Shown here in pieces: positions 34,792-45,123 of a DNA stretch of 48,140 bases. A program made the translations under genes and the position numbers. The notes under the pieces were generated by a model. It was not told where the DNA came from. It did no database searches and saw nothing but the letters and a program-made list of their open reading frames with translations. Each line of letters begins with the position of its first letter. Within the stretch, counting starts at the first letter, position 1. Source of the DNA: Chloroflexota bacterium (lineage in GTDB: Bacteria > Chloroflexota > Anaerolineae > Anaerolineales > Villigracilaceae). Location of the stretch: NCBI GenBank assembly GCA_013152325.1, contig JAADGN010000154.1, positions 1 through 48,140 of the forward strand. The letters are read 5' to 3'.

Positions 34792-36474
34792 TTAACGTGA
34801 TTCGCCGCGCGGCACCCAGGCAAGGATAGTCGTTCCCTCGCCCGGAGCGGAGATAATATCCACGTCGCCGCCCACGGCACGGATGCGGGTATGGATGTTC
34901 GCCAGGCCGTGTCCCAGGGTCATGCTCATCTTCTCCAGATCGAAGCCGCGGCCGTTATCCTGGATCTCCATCAGCACGCGATCGGAAGCCGTCCATACGC
35001 TGACGCTGACCCGTTTGGCGCGGGCGTGTTTGGCTGTATTGGCCAAGGCCTCCTGGCAAATATGGAACAACGCCAAAGCCTGGTTTTGCGGCAGATCCGC
35101 CACATCTTCATCTTTGCCGGTCAACATGGCCTCGGCCAGCGTATTGACGCGATACTCCGTGACCAGCCGCTTCAACCCTGCCATCAGATTCTCGTCGCCA
35201 AGTTGGCGCGGGCGCAGATCGAGGATATACGTACGCAGGTCACGGATGGTCTGGTTCAGGCCGTTGATGGCCTGCTGGATGCGTTCCTTCGCCTGCGCCG
35301 GGTTCTCATTCACCAGGTGATAGACGTTCTCCAGAGACAAACCGATGCCAAAAATCGACTGGATGATGCCGTCGTGCAAATCCATGCCAATCCGTTCGCG
35401 TTCTTCCAGCACGGCCAGACGGCGGGCATTGTCGTGCAGGCGGGCATTTTCAATCGCCAGCCCAGCCCAATTGCCCACCGCGGTCAACAACTGGATGCTG
35501 CGGTCTTCAAACGGCTCCTGACCACGTCTGGCCGCGCTGAGCACGCCGATCAGTTTCTCGCCCGAAGTCAACGGCAGGCTGACCATTTGATTGAAGCCGG
35601 CCTTGACGACCGCCTTGCGCAAATAGCGCATGTCCTTGCCCAGGTTGGTGCTGACCAGCGGCTCACCGCTCTGGGCGACCAACCCTACAAACCCCTCGCC
35701 AACCTTGAAACGATTGCGGGTCCAGAACGCTTCGGCAGCCTGCCCGCGGTGCAGCACGAGGCGCAGCATCTGGGCTTTGCCTTTGCCCTCCAGCAGGAAA
35801 ATCTCGCCGGCCTCCACTTTCAGATACTCCATCACCAGCGCCAGGGTTTCGTTCAGGATTTCATCCATGCCCAGCGTAGAGGCCAGCGCCGAAGCGACGT
35901 CATTCAGCAGCGTCAGGTCTTCGCTGCGACGCGTCAGCGCCAGATCGCGCTCGCGCAGGTCGTTATACAGGCGCGCGTTCTGAATGGCTGCAGCGGCGTA
36001 TCCGGCCAACATCTGGATAATGCGCTCGTCGTCCGCGGTGAATTCCGGCTGGCCAATCTTGTCGGTCAGATAAATTTGGCCCAACTGCCGTTCTCCGGCG
36101 CGGATGGGCACCCCCAGGAACGAGTGCATATGGGGGTGATTTTGCGGAAAGCCCACGCTGCGCTCATCGGACAAAATATCCGGCACGCGTATCGGGGCGT
36201 CCGATTTCATCACCGCCCCCAGCAGACCGCGTCCCTCCGGCGTATGCGGAATACGTTTGCTTTTATCGTCGCTGAGACCAACGGTAATGAACTGTTCGAT
36301 CTTCCCATCATCGCCCAAGACCCCCAAGGCGGCATAACGGGCATCGGCCTGCTCACAAGCCACAGACGCAATACGCTCTAACAACGTCCCCAGCGAAACA
36401 TCCTTGACCAGTTCCAGGCTGGCGCGGTGCAACGCCAGCAGGCGTTCCTGTAATTGTTCACTTGTTAAAAGCAT
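34792..36474 (-). CDS. Double-GAF sensor histidine kinase (HisKA_3 type)
   Basis: The 560-residue soluble kinase has two GAF domains (about 25-165 and 200-345), then the NarL-partner dimerisation domain with phospho-acceptor His367 in RERIGMDLHDGIIQSIFGIG, and an ATPase domain with EALANTAKHARA, DNGRGFD and LGHGLANIHTRI. The layout is like DevS/DosS kinases, whose GAF domains sense redox or gases through haem; no haem ligand can be assigned here. No response regulator gene is next to it. The ATG at 36474 has GAGGAG four bases before it. It diverges from the mevalonate cluster. Confidence 0.92.
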   Translation of the reverse strand: MLLTSEQLQERLLALHRASLELVKDVSLGTLLERIASVACEQADARYAALGVLGDDGKIEQFITVGLSDDKSKRIPHTPEGRGLLGAVMKSDAPIRVPDILSDERSVGFPQNHPHMHSFLGVPIRAGERQLGQIYLTDKIGQPEFTADDERIIQMLAGYAAAAIQNARLYNDLRERDLALTRRSEDLTLLNDVASALASTLGMDEILNETLALVMEYLKVEAGEIFLLEGKGKAQMLRLVLHRGQAAEAFWTRNRFKVGEGFVGLVAQSGEPLVSTNLGKDMRYLRKAVVKAGFNQMVSLPLTSGEKLIGVLSAARRGQEPFEDRSIQLLTAVGNWAGLAIENARLHDNARRLAVLEERERIGMDLHDGIIQSIFGIGLSLENVYHLVNENPAQAKERIQQAINGLNQTIRDLRTYILDLRPRQLGDENLMAGLKRLVTEYRVNTLAEAMLTGKDEDVADLPQNQALALFHICQEALANTAKHARAKRVSVSVWTASDRVLMEIQDNGRGFDLEKMSMTLGHGLANIHTRIRAVGGDVDIISAPGEGTTILAWVPRGESR

Positions 36475-36550
36475 AATGCTCCTCACTGTCTATTATATCC
36501 AAAGTTTGATAGGTTTTGCCAGCACTTCTTCATAGAATATGAACGATGCG

Positions 36551-36577
36551 GTGACGATGGTCTCGTCACTCTTTTTT
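36551..36577 (+). terminator. Leader terminator in front of mvaA
   Basis: GTGACGA (36551-36557) pairs with TCGTCAC (36563-36569), followed by TCTTTTTT. It points along the mevalonate operon and ends 17 bases before the ATG of mvaA. As no plus-strand gene lies upstream, it is probably an attenuator in the leader. Confidence 0.6.
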
Positions 36578-36594
36578 CGAAAGCAGACAATCAG

Positions 36595-37878
<1,284 letters not shown>

Positions 37879-37948
37879 TACTATTCCCCATTCGCCATTC
37901 CCTATTCTCCATTCTAAATTCTAAATTCTTCATTCCCCGAGGACTCCT

Positions 37949-39019
37949 ATGACCCCAAAAAACGAAACCTTATTGATCCCCTCCCGCCCGGTCGGGATCA
38001 TCGGCTACGGCGCGTACGTGCCGCGTTACCGCCTGCCCGCGACGGAAGTGGCGCGCATCTGGAAGGGCGGCAAAGGCGGACTGCCCATCAAAGAGAAGTC
38101 CGTCCCCGGACTGGACGAAGATGTGGTCACCATGTCCATCGAGGCCGCCCGCAACGCGCTGGCGCGCGCCCAGATCGACGCGTCCGACCTGCGCGCGGTG
38201 TGGGTCGGCTCGGAATCGCACCCCTACGCCGTCAAACCGACCTCGACCATCGTGGCCGAGGCCATCGGCGCGGTGCCCAGCACGCAGGCCGCAGACTGGG
38301 AATTCGCCTGTAAGGCCGGCACCGAGGCCCTGGTCGCGGCGATGGGCCTCGTCGGCTCCGAGATGGCCGAGTATGCGCTCGCCATCGGCATGGACACCGC
38401 CCAGGGCCGTCCCGGCGACGCGCTGGAATACACCGCCGGCGCAGGCGGCGCGGCCTACATCATCGGCCCGGCGGAAGAGTCGCTGGCCGTCATCGAGGCC
38501 GCCTACTCCTACGTCACCGATACGCCTGACTTTTGGCGGCGCGCCGGCGCAAAATATCCCGAACACGGCTCGCGTTTCACCGGCGAACCGGCCTATTTTG
38601 AACACATCACCCAGGCCGCCAAAGCGCTGATGGAAGCCAGCGGCACAACCCCCGCCGATTATCAGTGGGCCGTCTTCCACCAGCCAAACACCAAATTCCC
38701 GACGCGGGTCGCCAAGATGCTCGGCTTCTCCAAAGAGCAGATCGAACCCGGCCTGCTCGTGCCGCTCATCGGCAACACCTACGCCGGCGCGGCCATCATC
38801 GGCCTGACCGCCACACTCGACATCGCCCGGCCCGGCGACCGCATTCTGGTCACCTCCTTCGGCTCCGGCGCCGGCTCGGACGCGTTCTCCATCCGCGTCA
38901 CGGACGCCATCTCGGAGCGCAGCGGGCGCGCGCCCAAGACGCAAGAATACATCGCCCGCCGCACAGAGATCGATTACGCCACTTACGTACGGATGAGGGG
39001 CAAAATCACCTTAAAATAA
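37949..39019 (+). CDS. mvaS: Hydroxymethylglutaryl-CoA synthase (archaeal type)
   Basis: The 356-residue thiolase-fold enzyme condenses acetyl-CoA with acetoacetyl-CoA. The nucleophile is C121 in [12 protein letters not shown] and the general-base His is H244 in [25 protein letters not shown] at the start and [19 protein letters not shown] near the end are characteristic of the short archaeal/Chloroflexota type. In archaea this type forms a complex with a thiolase and a DUF35 protein, in which acetoacetyl-CoA is channelled. Both partners are encoded next here, so the same complex is likely. Confidence 0.93.
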   Translation: MTPKNETLLIPSRPVGIIGYGAYVPRYRLPATEVARIWKGGKGGLPIKEKSVPGLDEDVVTMSIEAARNALARAQIDASDLRAVWVGSESHPYAVKPTSTIVAEAIGAVPSTQAADWEFACKAGTEALVAAMGLVGSEMAEYALAIGMDTAQGRPGDALEYTAGAGGAAYIIGPAEESLAVIEAAYSYVTDTPDFWRRAGAKYPEHGSRFTGEPAYFEHITQAAKALMEASGTTPADYQWAVFHQPNTKFPTRVAKMLGFSKEQIEPGLLVPLIGNTYAGAAIIGLTATLDIARPGDRILVTSFGSGAGSDAFSIRVTDAISERSGRAPKTQEYIARRTEIDYATYVRMRGKITLK

Positions 39020-39118
39020 ATGCCTTTGCGGGGAACAAGGTGACGAAGCAATCTCAATCGCAAAAGACCGCTCCGTCGGCCAAAAGCCTCCTCGCAGAGT
39101 CGCCAATGATGAGGCATT

Positions 39119-40291
39119 ATGAACAATAACATCGTTATTGCCGGCATCGGCCAAACCGCTGTCGGCGAACACTGGAAAACGTCGCTGCGCGAGCTGGCGC
39201 ACTACGCTCTCGAAGACGCCATCAAAGACGCGGGCGGGCTGCGCCCGCAGGCGCTCTTCGTCGCCAACATGCTGGCGCCCAATCTATCCAAACAGTCCCA
39301 TCTCGGCGCGCTGATCGCCGATTTCTCCGGTTTCGTCGGCATCGAGGCCGTGACCGTCGAAGCGGCAGGCGCTTCCGGCGGCGCGGCGCTGCGCCAGGGC
39401 TACCTGGCTGTACTGAGCGGCATGGTGGACGTGGCGCTGGTCGTCGGCGTGGAGAAATTCACCGACGTCGTCGATGCGGGCACGGAGACAGCCCTGGCCA
39501 CCACCCTGGACAGCGACTTCGAAGCCGTGCAGGGAGTGACGCCCACCTCCCAGGCCGCGCTGCTGATGCGCCGCTACATGCACGAATTCAACGTCCCGGC
39601 GGACGGCCTGGCCGGATTCCCCGTCACAGCCCATGCCAACGGCGCGGGCAACCCCAACGCCATGTTCCGCCGCGCCATCAAGGCGGAGACCTACGCGCGC
39701 GCCGGCATGGTCAGCGAGCCGCTCAACATGTTCGACGCGGCCCCCAACGCAGACGGCGCGGCCGCCGTCATCCTGACCCGCGCCGACCTGCTGCCGCCGA
39801 ACTTCCCGCACCCGCTCGTCCGCATCTCCGGGTCTGCCTCCGCTTCTGATCTCTTAGCCCTGCACGACCGGCCCGATCCGTTAACCTTCCCGGCCGCGCG
39901 GCGCTCGGTGGAAACCGCGCTGGAGAAAGCAGGCCTCACCCGCGAGCAGATCGATTTCTTCGAGTATCACGACGCGTTCTCCATCTATGCCGCACTCTCG
40001 CTGGAGGCCGCCGGATTCGCCGAACGCGGCCGCGGCTGGGAATTGGCCCGCGACGGCGTCATCGCCCTGAACGGGAAACTGCCCTGCGCCACGATGGGCG
40101 GACTCAAGGCGCGCGGCAATCCGGGCGGCGCGACGGGCGTGTATCAGGCCGTCGAAGCGGCGGCCCAACTGCGGGGCGGGGGCGGCGCGAACCAGGTCGC
40201 GGGCGCACGCTACGCGATGATCCAGTCGCTCGGCGGGCCGGCAGCCACCGCAGTCACGCATGTCCTGGAGAGGGTAGAGATTGGGGAATAG
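39119..40291 (+). CDS. Thiolase-like subunit of the HMG-CoA synthase complex, catalytic residues changed
   Basis: The 390-residue protein is of the SCP2/archaeal acetoacetyl-CoA thiolase type (IVIAGIGQTAVGEH, HDAFSIYAALSLEAAGFAER). Two catalytic positions are altered. The nucleophile Cys in the usual VEAACASGG is G84 (VEAAGASGG, codon GGC), and the His of the usual GHPxGATG is N334 (KARGNPGGATG). H284 of HDAF is kept. As written it should not form an acyl-enzyme. It may keep a structural role in the MvaS/DUF35 complex. It lies between mvaS and the DUF35 gene. GAGG precedes the ATG. Confidence 0.85.
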   Translation: MNNNIVIAGIGQTAVGEHWKTSLRELAHYALEDAIKDAGGLRPQALFVANMLAPNLSKQSHLGALIADFSGFVGIEAVTVEAAGASGGAALRQGYLAVLSGMVDVALVVGVEKFTDVVDAGTETALATTLDSDFEAVQGVTPTSQAALLMRRYMHEFNVPADGLAGFPVTAHANGAGNPNAMFRRAIKAETYARAGMVSEPLNMFDAAPNADGAAAVILTRADLLPPNFPHPLVRISGSASASDLLALHDRPDPLTFPAARRSVETALEKAGLTREQIDFFEYHDAFSIYAALSLEAAGFAERGRGWELARDGVIALNGKLPCATMGGLKARGNPGGATGVYQAVEAAAQLRGGGGANQVAGARYAMIQSLGGPAATAVTHVLERVEIGE

Positions 40292-40386
40292 GGGATTGGG
40301 CGTGAGGAATAACAATCTGATAGTTCCTGAGAGTCTCATCTTAGTAAAGTTAGGCTCAAGTACATGCCACACCAAGGAGTATGAAC

Positions 40387-40794
40387 ATGGAAATTCCGCG
40401 CCATTGGCGATTGAGAAAACAGCGTTACGGGTTGGTCGGTGAAGTTTGTCCGCACTGCGAGGCCAAGATTTTCCCGCCGCGCGATGTCTGTCCGGACTGC
40501 GGCAAAGAGGCCAAAACCAAGTTCTCCTTCAGCGGTCAGGGCGAGGTGTACTCGTACACGACCATTTACAACGCTCCCAGCGGCTTCGAGGCGAACGTGC
40601 CGTATACCGTCGCGCTGGTCAAGCTGGAAGAAGGTCCGCTGGTGACCGCGCAACTGACCGACGTGGCCGAGGAAGAAGTCGAGATCGGTATGCCGGTCGA
40701 GATGGTCACCCGCCGTTTGCACCAAGACGGCGACGAGCGCGGTTTGCTGGTGTATGGCTATAAGTTCCGCCCGATTGGATTTGCAGCACACTAA
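40387..40794 (+). CDS. DUF35 zinc-ribbon/OB-fold protein of the HMG-CoA synthase complex
   Basis: The 135-residue protein has an N-terminal zinc ribbon (CPHC and CPDC) and a C-terminal OB-like part (GEVYSYTTIYNAPSGFEANV, YTVALVKLEEGPLVTAQLTD). In archaea DUF35 bridges thiolase and HMG-CoA synthase and holds the shared CoA. The start at 40387 is chosen because AAGGAG is seven bases upstream of it, while the ATG at 40381 is only one base away. It closes the mevalonate block. A terminator lies about 90 bases beyond. Confidence 0.92.
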   Translation: MEIPRHWRLRKQRYGLVGEVCPHCEAKIFPPRDVCPDCGKEAKTKFSFSGQGEVYSYTTIYNAPSGFEANVPYTVALVKLEEGPLVTAQLTDVAEEEVEIGMPVEMVTRRLHQDGDERGLLVYGYKFRPIGFAAH

Positions 40795-40880
40795 CACCCC
40801 CATACATAAATGTTTCTCTGATATTTCTGGCGTTTATTCGGGTTGTATTGAGAAACCGTTCCTGTCAACCATCATGCCGC

Positions 40881-40912
40881 ACTCCCCGTGTTTTTAAGCA
40901 CGGGGAGTTTTT
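40881..40912 (+). terminator. Terminator of the mevalonate operon
   Basis: ACTCCCCGTG (40881-40890) pairs with CACGGGGAGT (40899-40908), followed by TTTT. Confidence 0.9.
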
Positions 40913-41049
40913 GTTTGAAAAAATGAACGATAAGCGTCCAAGAGAATTCAATGCGGACGTAATCGAGGAGAATATCACCCCATACACCTGGCAGAGACGT
41001 TGCAGCATCGTCTGAAGGGGATGATGGTATGAGCGGAATACAAGAAAAC

Positions 41050-41088
41050 AATAAAGTCCTGCCACGCAAAAATGAGCAGGGCTTTATT
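41050..41088 (-). terminator. Terminator downstream of the DedA gene
   Basis: AATAAAGTCCTGC (41050-41062) pairs with GCAGGGCTTTATT (41076-41088) with one wobble. On the minus strand, TTATTGTTTTCTTG follows. Confidence 0.65.
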
Positions 41089-41157
41089 GTCAGCCTTCAC
41101 AGGCGGGGGAATGTTTTCAAAGCAATATCGGGCCTGTTCTTTTCCTGACAAGGCGCG

Positions 41158-41802
41158 TCAATTGGATAATTGATGTTTTGATTGGCGCGATCGCTGTTGA
41201 AAATTGATTATTATCCAGATGATAATTCCGGCCAAGAGCAGCCAAGGAGCGGTTTGCTTGACGATACCACTGATCCGCCGCCACTCATGTCCCAGAAGAT
41301 AGCCAGCGCCAACCAACAGCGTACACCAAATATACGAACCGATCAGCGTGTATAGTGCGAATTTTCCATAGGGCATACGGGCTAAACCGGCGGGGATATT
41401 GATCAGGGTTCGCACAACCGGGATCATGCGTCCAAAGAGAACAAAACCCTCGCCCCAGCGTTGGAATTGCTTTTCAGCCTGTTCGATATGCTGCTTATCA
41501 ATCCGAAACCAGCGCGCCATTCGATCCACTACCAATCTGCCGCCAAGTTTGGCGGCCCAATACATGATGCTCGCGCCAGCGGTACTTGCAAGAGCTGCAA
41601 TCGCTCCTCCAACGAAGATGGTATAAAACGGAGCATCATGCGCTGCCAGAAGCATCCAACCTGCCAGCCCCATGATAATCTCGCTGGGAATGATGCCAGT
41701 AGCATTTTCGAATATCAGCAATCCTATTACGCCAAACCAGCCAATACTATCAAAGATCGTTTGCAAATTTTCAATGACGAATCTTTCTATCTCGTTGATC
41801 AT
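41158..41802 (-). CDS. DedA-family membrane protein
   Basis: The 214-residue protein has about five hydrophobic segments and the VTT/DedA core: FENATGIIPSEIIMGLAGW at the front, and FGRMIPVVRTLINIPAGLARMPYGKFALY, with the Arg and Pro residues typical of the family. DedA proteins flip or move lipid carriers such as undecaprenyl phosphate and help with membrane potential. The gene ends a minus-strand cluster of ion and membrane genes and follows the Kef-type gene after 30 bases. Confidence 0.9.
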   Translation of the reverse strand: MINEIERFVIENLQTIFDSIGWFGVIGLLIFENATGIIPSEIIMGLAGWMLLAAHDAPFYTIFVGGAIAALASTAGASIMYWAAKLGGRLVVDRMARWFRIDKQHIEQAEKQFQRWGEGFVLFGRMIPVVRTLINIPAGLARMPYGKFALYTLIGSYIWCTLLVGAGYLLGHEWRRISGIVKQTAPWLLLAGIIIWIIINFQQRSRQSKHQLSN

Positions 41803-41832
41803 ATTTTTTTTACCTATGCCAAACGTGTACGC

Positions 41833-43761
41833 TCAAGCTGCAAAGCGCAACACGACTTCTTCAAGTTTTTCGCGGGGGCCGACCATTGTGACCTTATCTC
41901 CAAGCTGGAGTCGGGTAAACCCTCGCGAAACCAGCGTGTACCCATCGCGCTGAATCGACAAAACCAAAACATCCAGAGGTAATCGCAAATCGCGCAAAGC
42001 CATACCGTGAATACCGGGATTGCGAATTTCCTGGTCGATCATATCCTGGTCTTCGTCATATCCCAACAATATTGATGTCCCTACAGGAGAGCGCACAAAG
42101 TGTTCCAACAGCCCCATGACAGCTGTTTGCGGCTCAACAACCAATACGCCCAATTGATGGAACCGCTCGAAATCGCTCCGGTCTCTTAGACGAACGACCA
42201 ACGTTTCGGTCCCAAAATGTTCGTAGGCCAATGAGCAGACCTGATAGCTTTGGTCGTTCGGGAGGAAGCAGACAATCGCATCGGCGTGTTCCGCATCAAG
42301 CTGGCGAAGCGTTTCCAGATTCAATTCGTCCACCAATCGAACACTGATGTCGGAAACATCCAATTCCTCGATTTTCTCTCTATCGGTGCATACCAGCTTG
42401 ACCTGCCAATCATATTTTTCAAGTTGGCGAGCGAGCGTGACCGACTGTGCTTTGACACCAAAAATTATTGCATCGCGCACGCCATCAAAGGGAGCAGATT
42501 TCCCGCGGATATGCGCTTCACCTACCCGGTTGACTGCGTATTTAAAGAATATTGGCCCCACCATTTCATTCAATACAACAACTGCAATAATCATCGTTGC
42601 AAAGGCATCTCCGAATGCCGAGAATTCTCCAGAGACTTCTTTGGCAAGTCCCAAAGCCACACCAGCCTGAGTAACAAAACCCATCCACTTAAGTTTATTA
42701 TGCTGCTTGGGGTCACCTGCCAATACGCCTCCAGCAAAAGAGCTAATCATGATGGATATTAGGCGAACGACAAACAGAGCCAAAGCAATGGGCCAGATTG
42801 ACGCAAGAACATTTAATTTTAGCGAGGCACCAGTCAAGGTGAAAAAAACAATATAGACAAGGGGGCCGGTATCGTGCAACATACGGCTAAATTCAGCCCG
42901 GTTTTTACTATAATTGACGACCAGAAAACCAGCGACCATACAAACAAGTAATGGTTCTATCAGTACCTCAAAAGGCAGGTTTGCATGGCTTATTTCACGC
43001 ACCCAGGAGGATAGAGCAAAAACAGCGTAACCGACGAATAGCATCAAACCCGTCTTTATCGTGCGATTGATCCGAGCAGCCAATAGCCCGTTAATAATAC
43101 TGAACACAGCATAGGCAGCCGCTAAAGCGATTAGAAACTCGATTAACAGCAGGAGGATAAAGCCAATATTAATGCTCACCTTCGTTAGAAGGGCATCCGC
43201 TACAGATGCGCTCAAAGCGAAAAGAGCGATAACCACCACGTCCATGACCACAGTCACGCCCAGAATTACCTGAGTAAAAGGGCCTTTGGCGCGTAGCTCG
43301 TTCACAATTGCTATGGCCGAGGACGGGGAGCGGGCCACGAGAATAGCTCCAGCCAAAATGGAAACAGCAACAAGGCTCATTGTCGGCATCCCGCTCATAA
43401 ACGGGATAAAGTCAGCCAGAAAGAAAACGGCCAAACTAACCAATGTGAAGGTAACGGTAACAAGACTAAAAGTTACCCAGCCGATACTTTTGAAACGACC
43501 TTTCAGTTCAGGCAGGAATAATTCATTGCCAGCAGCAAAAGCAATAAAAGCCAGAGATATATTGTCCACAAAGCGCAATTGACGAACAGCATTTTCCGGG
43601 AAGAAGCCTAAAACAAAAGCTCCTGTCACCAATCCTGTAAAAAGATAGCCTGTGATTTTTGGCAGCTTTATCTTCGAGAAAAAATCTCCAATTTGTTTCG
43701 ATGCCAATGCTATGATGGCAAAACTGGATATGTAAATCAAATTCATCGTGAAGTTTTCCAT
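41833..43761 (-). CDS. Kef/CPA2-type cation:proton antiporter with TrkA domains
   Basis: The 642-residue transporter has about twelve membrane helices (1-390, starting IYISSFAIIALASKQIGDF and GYLFTGLVTGAFVLGFF). A cytosolic Rossmann RCK/TrkA-N domain follows (about 410-530, AIIFGVKAQSVTLARQLEKY, VCFLPNDQSYQVCSLAYEHF), then a TrkA-C domain (about 565-640, ending VSRGFTRLQLGDKVTMVGPR). It should exchange K+ or Na+ for protons under nucleotide control. A second Met at position 6 is an alternative start. A short hairpin-rich spacer separates it from the permease gene upstream. Confidence 0.92.
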   Translation of the reverse strand: MENFTMNLIYISSFAIIALASKQIGDFFSKIKLPKITGYLFTGLVTGAFVLGFFPENAVRQLRFVDNISLAFIAFAAGNELFLPELKGRFKSIGWVTFSLVTVTFTLVSLAVFFLADFIPFMSGMPTMSLVAVSILAGAILVARSPSSAIAIVNELRAKGPFTQVILGVTVVMDVVVIALFALSASVADALLTKVSINIGFILLLLIEFLIALAAAYAVFSIINGLLAARINRTIKTGLMLFVGYAVFALSSWVREISHANLPFEVLIEPLLVCMVAGFLVVNYSKNRAEFSRMLHDTGPLVYIVFFTLTGASLKLNVLASIWPIALALFVVRLISIMISSFAGGVLAGDPKQHNKLKWMGFVTQAGVALGLAKEVSGEFSAFGDAFATMIIAVVVLNEMVGPIFFKYAVNRVGEAHIRGKSAPFDGVRDAIIFGVKAQSVTLARQLEKYDWQVKLVCTDREKIEELDVSDISVRLVDELNLETLRQLDAEHADAIVCFLPNDQSYQVCSLAYEHFGTETLVVRLRDRSDFERFHQLGVLVVEPQTAVMGLLEHFVRSPVGTSILLGYDEDQDMIDQEIRNPGIHGMALRDLRLPLDVLVLSIQRDGYTLVSRGFTRLQLGDKVTMVGPREKLEEVVLRFAA

Positions 43762-43863
43762 GAGAATTCCAATCCTATTATTCTTTTAGGTGATTACGGA
43801 CTCCGTAAAACCTTTTCCAAAGACATGAAAAAGATTTTACGGTAGGTGGTGTCAGGTTTCATT

Positions 43864-45123
43864 TTAAAGATAGCGCAACCAAACGTATCCGCTTGCCAGG
43901 ATCAGGGACATCACAGTTGTAATAACGCCATAACCCAGGAAACGCCTGAAACTGATAGGGTGGCCACTTTTTTCAGCAAGACTGACTACAACCACATTGG
44001 CGGCTGCACCCACCAGGGTTAGATTACCGCCTAAATCCGCCCCCAACGCCAGCGACCACCACAGGATGTCTGCCGGCATGACTTGGGCCAAGTTTTTTAC
44101 GATTGGGATCATGGTAGCCGTATAAGGGATATTATCGACAATGCCGGATGCAATCGCCGAAAACCAGATCAACAGCATGGACGTCAGCGCCAAGTTGCCC
44201 CCAGTTAAGCGCAAAGCTGCATCAGCGATAATTTCAATCAACCCTACTTCAACAACGGCCTCTACCGTAATGAATAACCCAAAGAAAAAGAATAGTGTTG
44301 TCCATTCTATATCGCGCAGCGCATGATGGGGGTCAGTTTTGCTCCAAAGCATCAAAAGGGTTGCCCCGGTCAAGGCGATGGTTGCAGGTTCCAAGCGTAA
44401 TGCACTATGCAGCAAAAACCCCAAGATAACTCCCGTTGTGACAATCAATGATTTGCGTAGCAAAACAGGATCAGTTATCAGCGCGGATGTATCCAATTCA
44501 GTAATGTCTACGCCGGATTGACCTTGGACAGTCAGCTCTTTTTTGAATAAAAAGCGCGCCAAACCGACGAAAGCCAGCAGGATGACAAGGGAGATCGGAC
44601 CCATATTCGCGGCGAAGGTCACAAAATCGATGTTGGCTGCACTGCCAATCAAGATGTTGGGAGGGTCGCCGATCAGGGTTGCCATGCCTCCAATGTTGGA
44701 AGCCAGTATTTCGGCAATCAGGAAAGGTATGGGGCTAACCCGCAACGTTGAGGCTACAAATAAAGTCACCGGAGCGATTAAAATCACAGTGGTTACATTA
44801 TCCAATAGCGCTGAGGAAAAAGCAGTGATGAGTGAAAGAAGGATCAGCACCCGAAAAGGATCTCCCTTCCCCAAACGAACTGCTTGTAAGGCAATCCACT
44901 GGAATACCCCGGTCTCTTTTAAGACATTGGCTATAATCATCATGCCAGCCAGGAGGAAAATCACGTTCCAATCAATGGAATGGAATGCCTGCTCTTGTGG
45001 TAGTACAAAGAGAATCATCGCCAGTCCACCCAAAAGCGCAGATATTGTACGATGTATTTTTTCGCTGACAATGAAGGCATAAGTCAACAGAAAAATGCTG
45101 CCAGCTAACCAAATGGAGTTCAT
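43864..45123 (-). CDS. ArsB/NhaD-type ion permease
   Basis: The 419-residue protein has about eleven to twelve membrane helices of the ion transporter (IT) superfamily. It shows the two inverted halves with SALLDNVTTVILIAPVTLFV plus GDPPNILIGSAANIDF, and ASGIVDNIPYTATMIPIVKN plus GADLGGNLTLVGAAANVVVV. Such proteins move Na+, arsenite or other anions; the substrate cannot be told from sequence. Its ATG at 45123 overlaps the stop of the PII-CBS gene (ATGA) and has GAGGAGAAG before it. The two proteins are therefore made together. Confidence 0.9.
   Translation of the reverse strand: MNSIWLAGSIFLLTYAFIVSEKIHRTISALLGGLAMILFVLPQEQAFHSIDWNVIFLLAGMMIIANVLKETGVFQWIALQAVRLGKGDPFRVLILLSLITAFSSALLDNVTTVILIAPVTLFVASTLRVSPIPFLIAEILASNIGGMATLIGDPPNILIGSAANIDFVTFAANMGPISLVILLAFVGLARFLFKKELTVQGQSGVDITELDTSALITDPVLLRKSLIVTTGVILGFLLHSALRLEPATIALTGATLLMLWSKTDPHHALRDIEWTTLFFFFGLFITVEAVVEVGLIEIIADAALRLTGGNLALTSMLLIWFSAIASGIVDNIPYTATMIPIVKNLAQVMPADILWWSLALGADLGGNLTLVGAAANVVVVSLAEKSGHPISFRRFLGYGVITTVMSLILASGYVWLRYL

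Larger units (their letters stand above)
40795..41157. other. Convergent intergenic region
   Basis: No supported gene. Besides the two terminators, an open stretch from ATG 40924 (MNDKRPREFNADVIEENITP and ending soon after) has no ribosome-binding site and no known relative. The segment is A/T-richer than the mevalonate genes. Confidence 0.4.

Noticed and set aside
40924-41016. Small open frame starting MNDKRPREF
   Set aside because: No ribosome site, no known relative, and it lies between two terminators.
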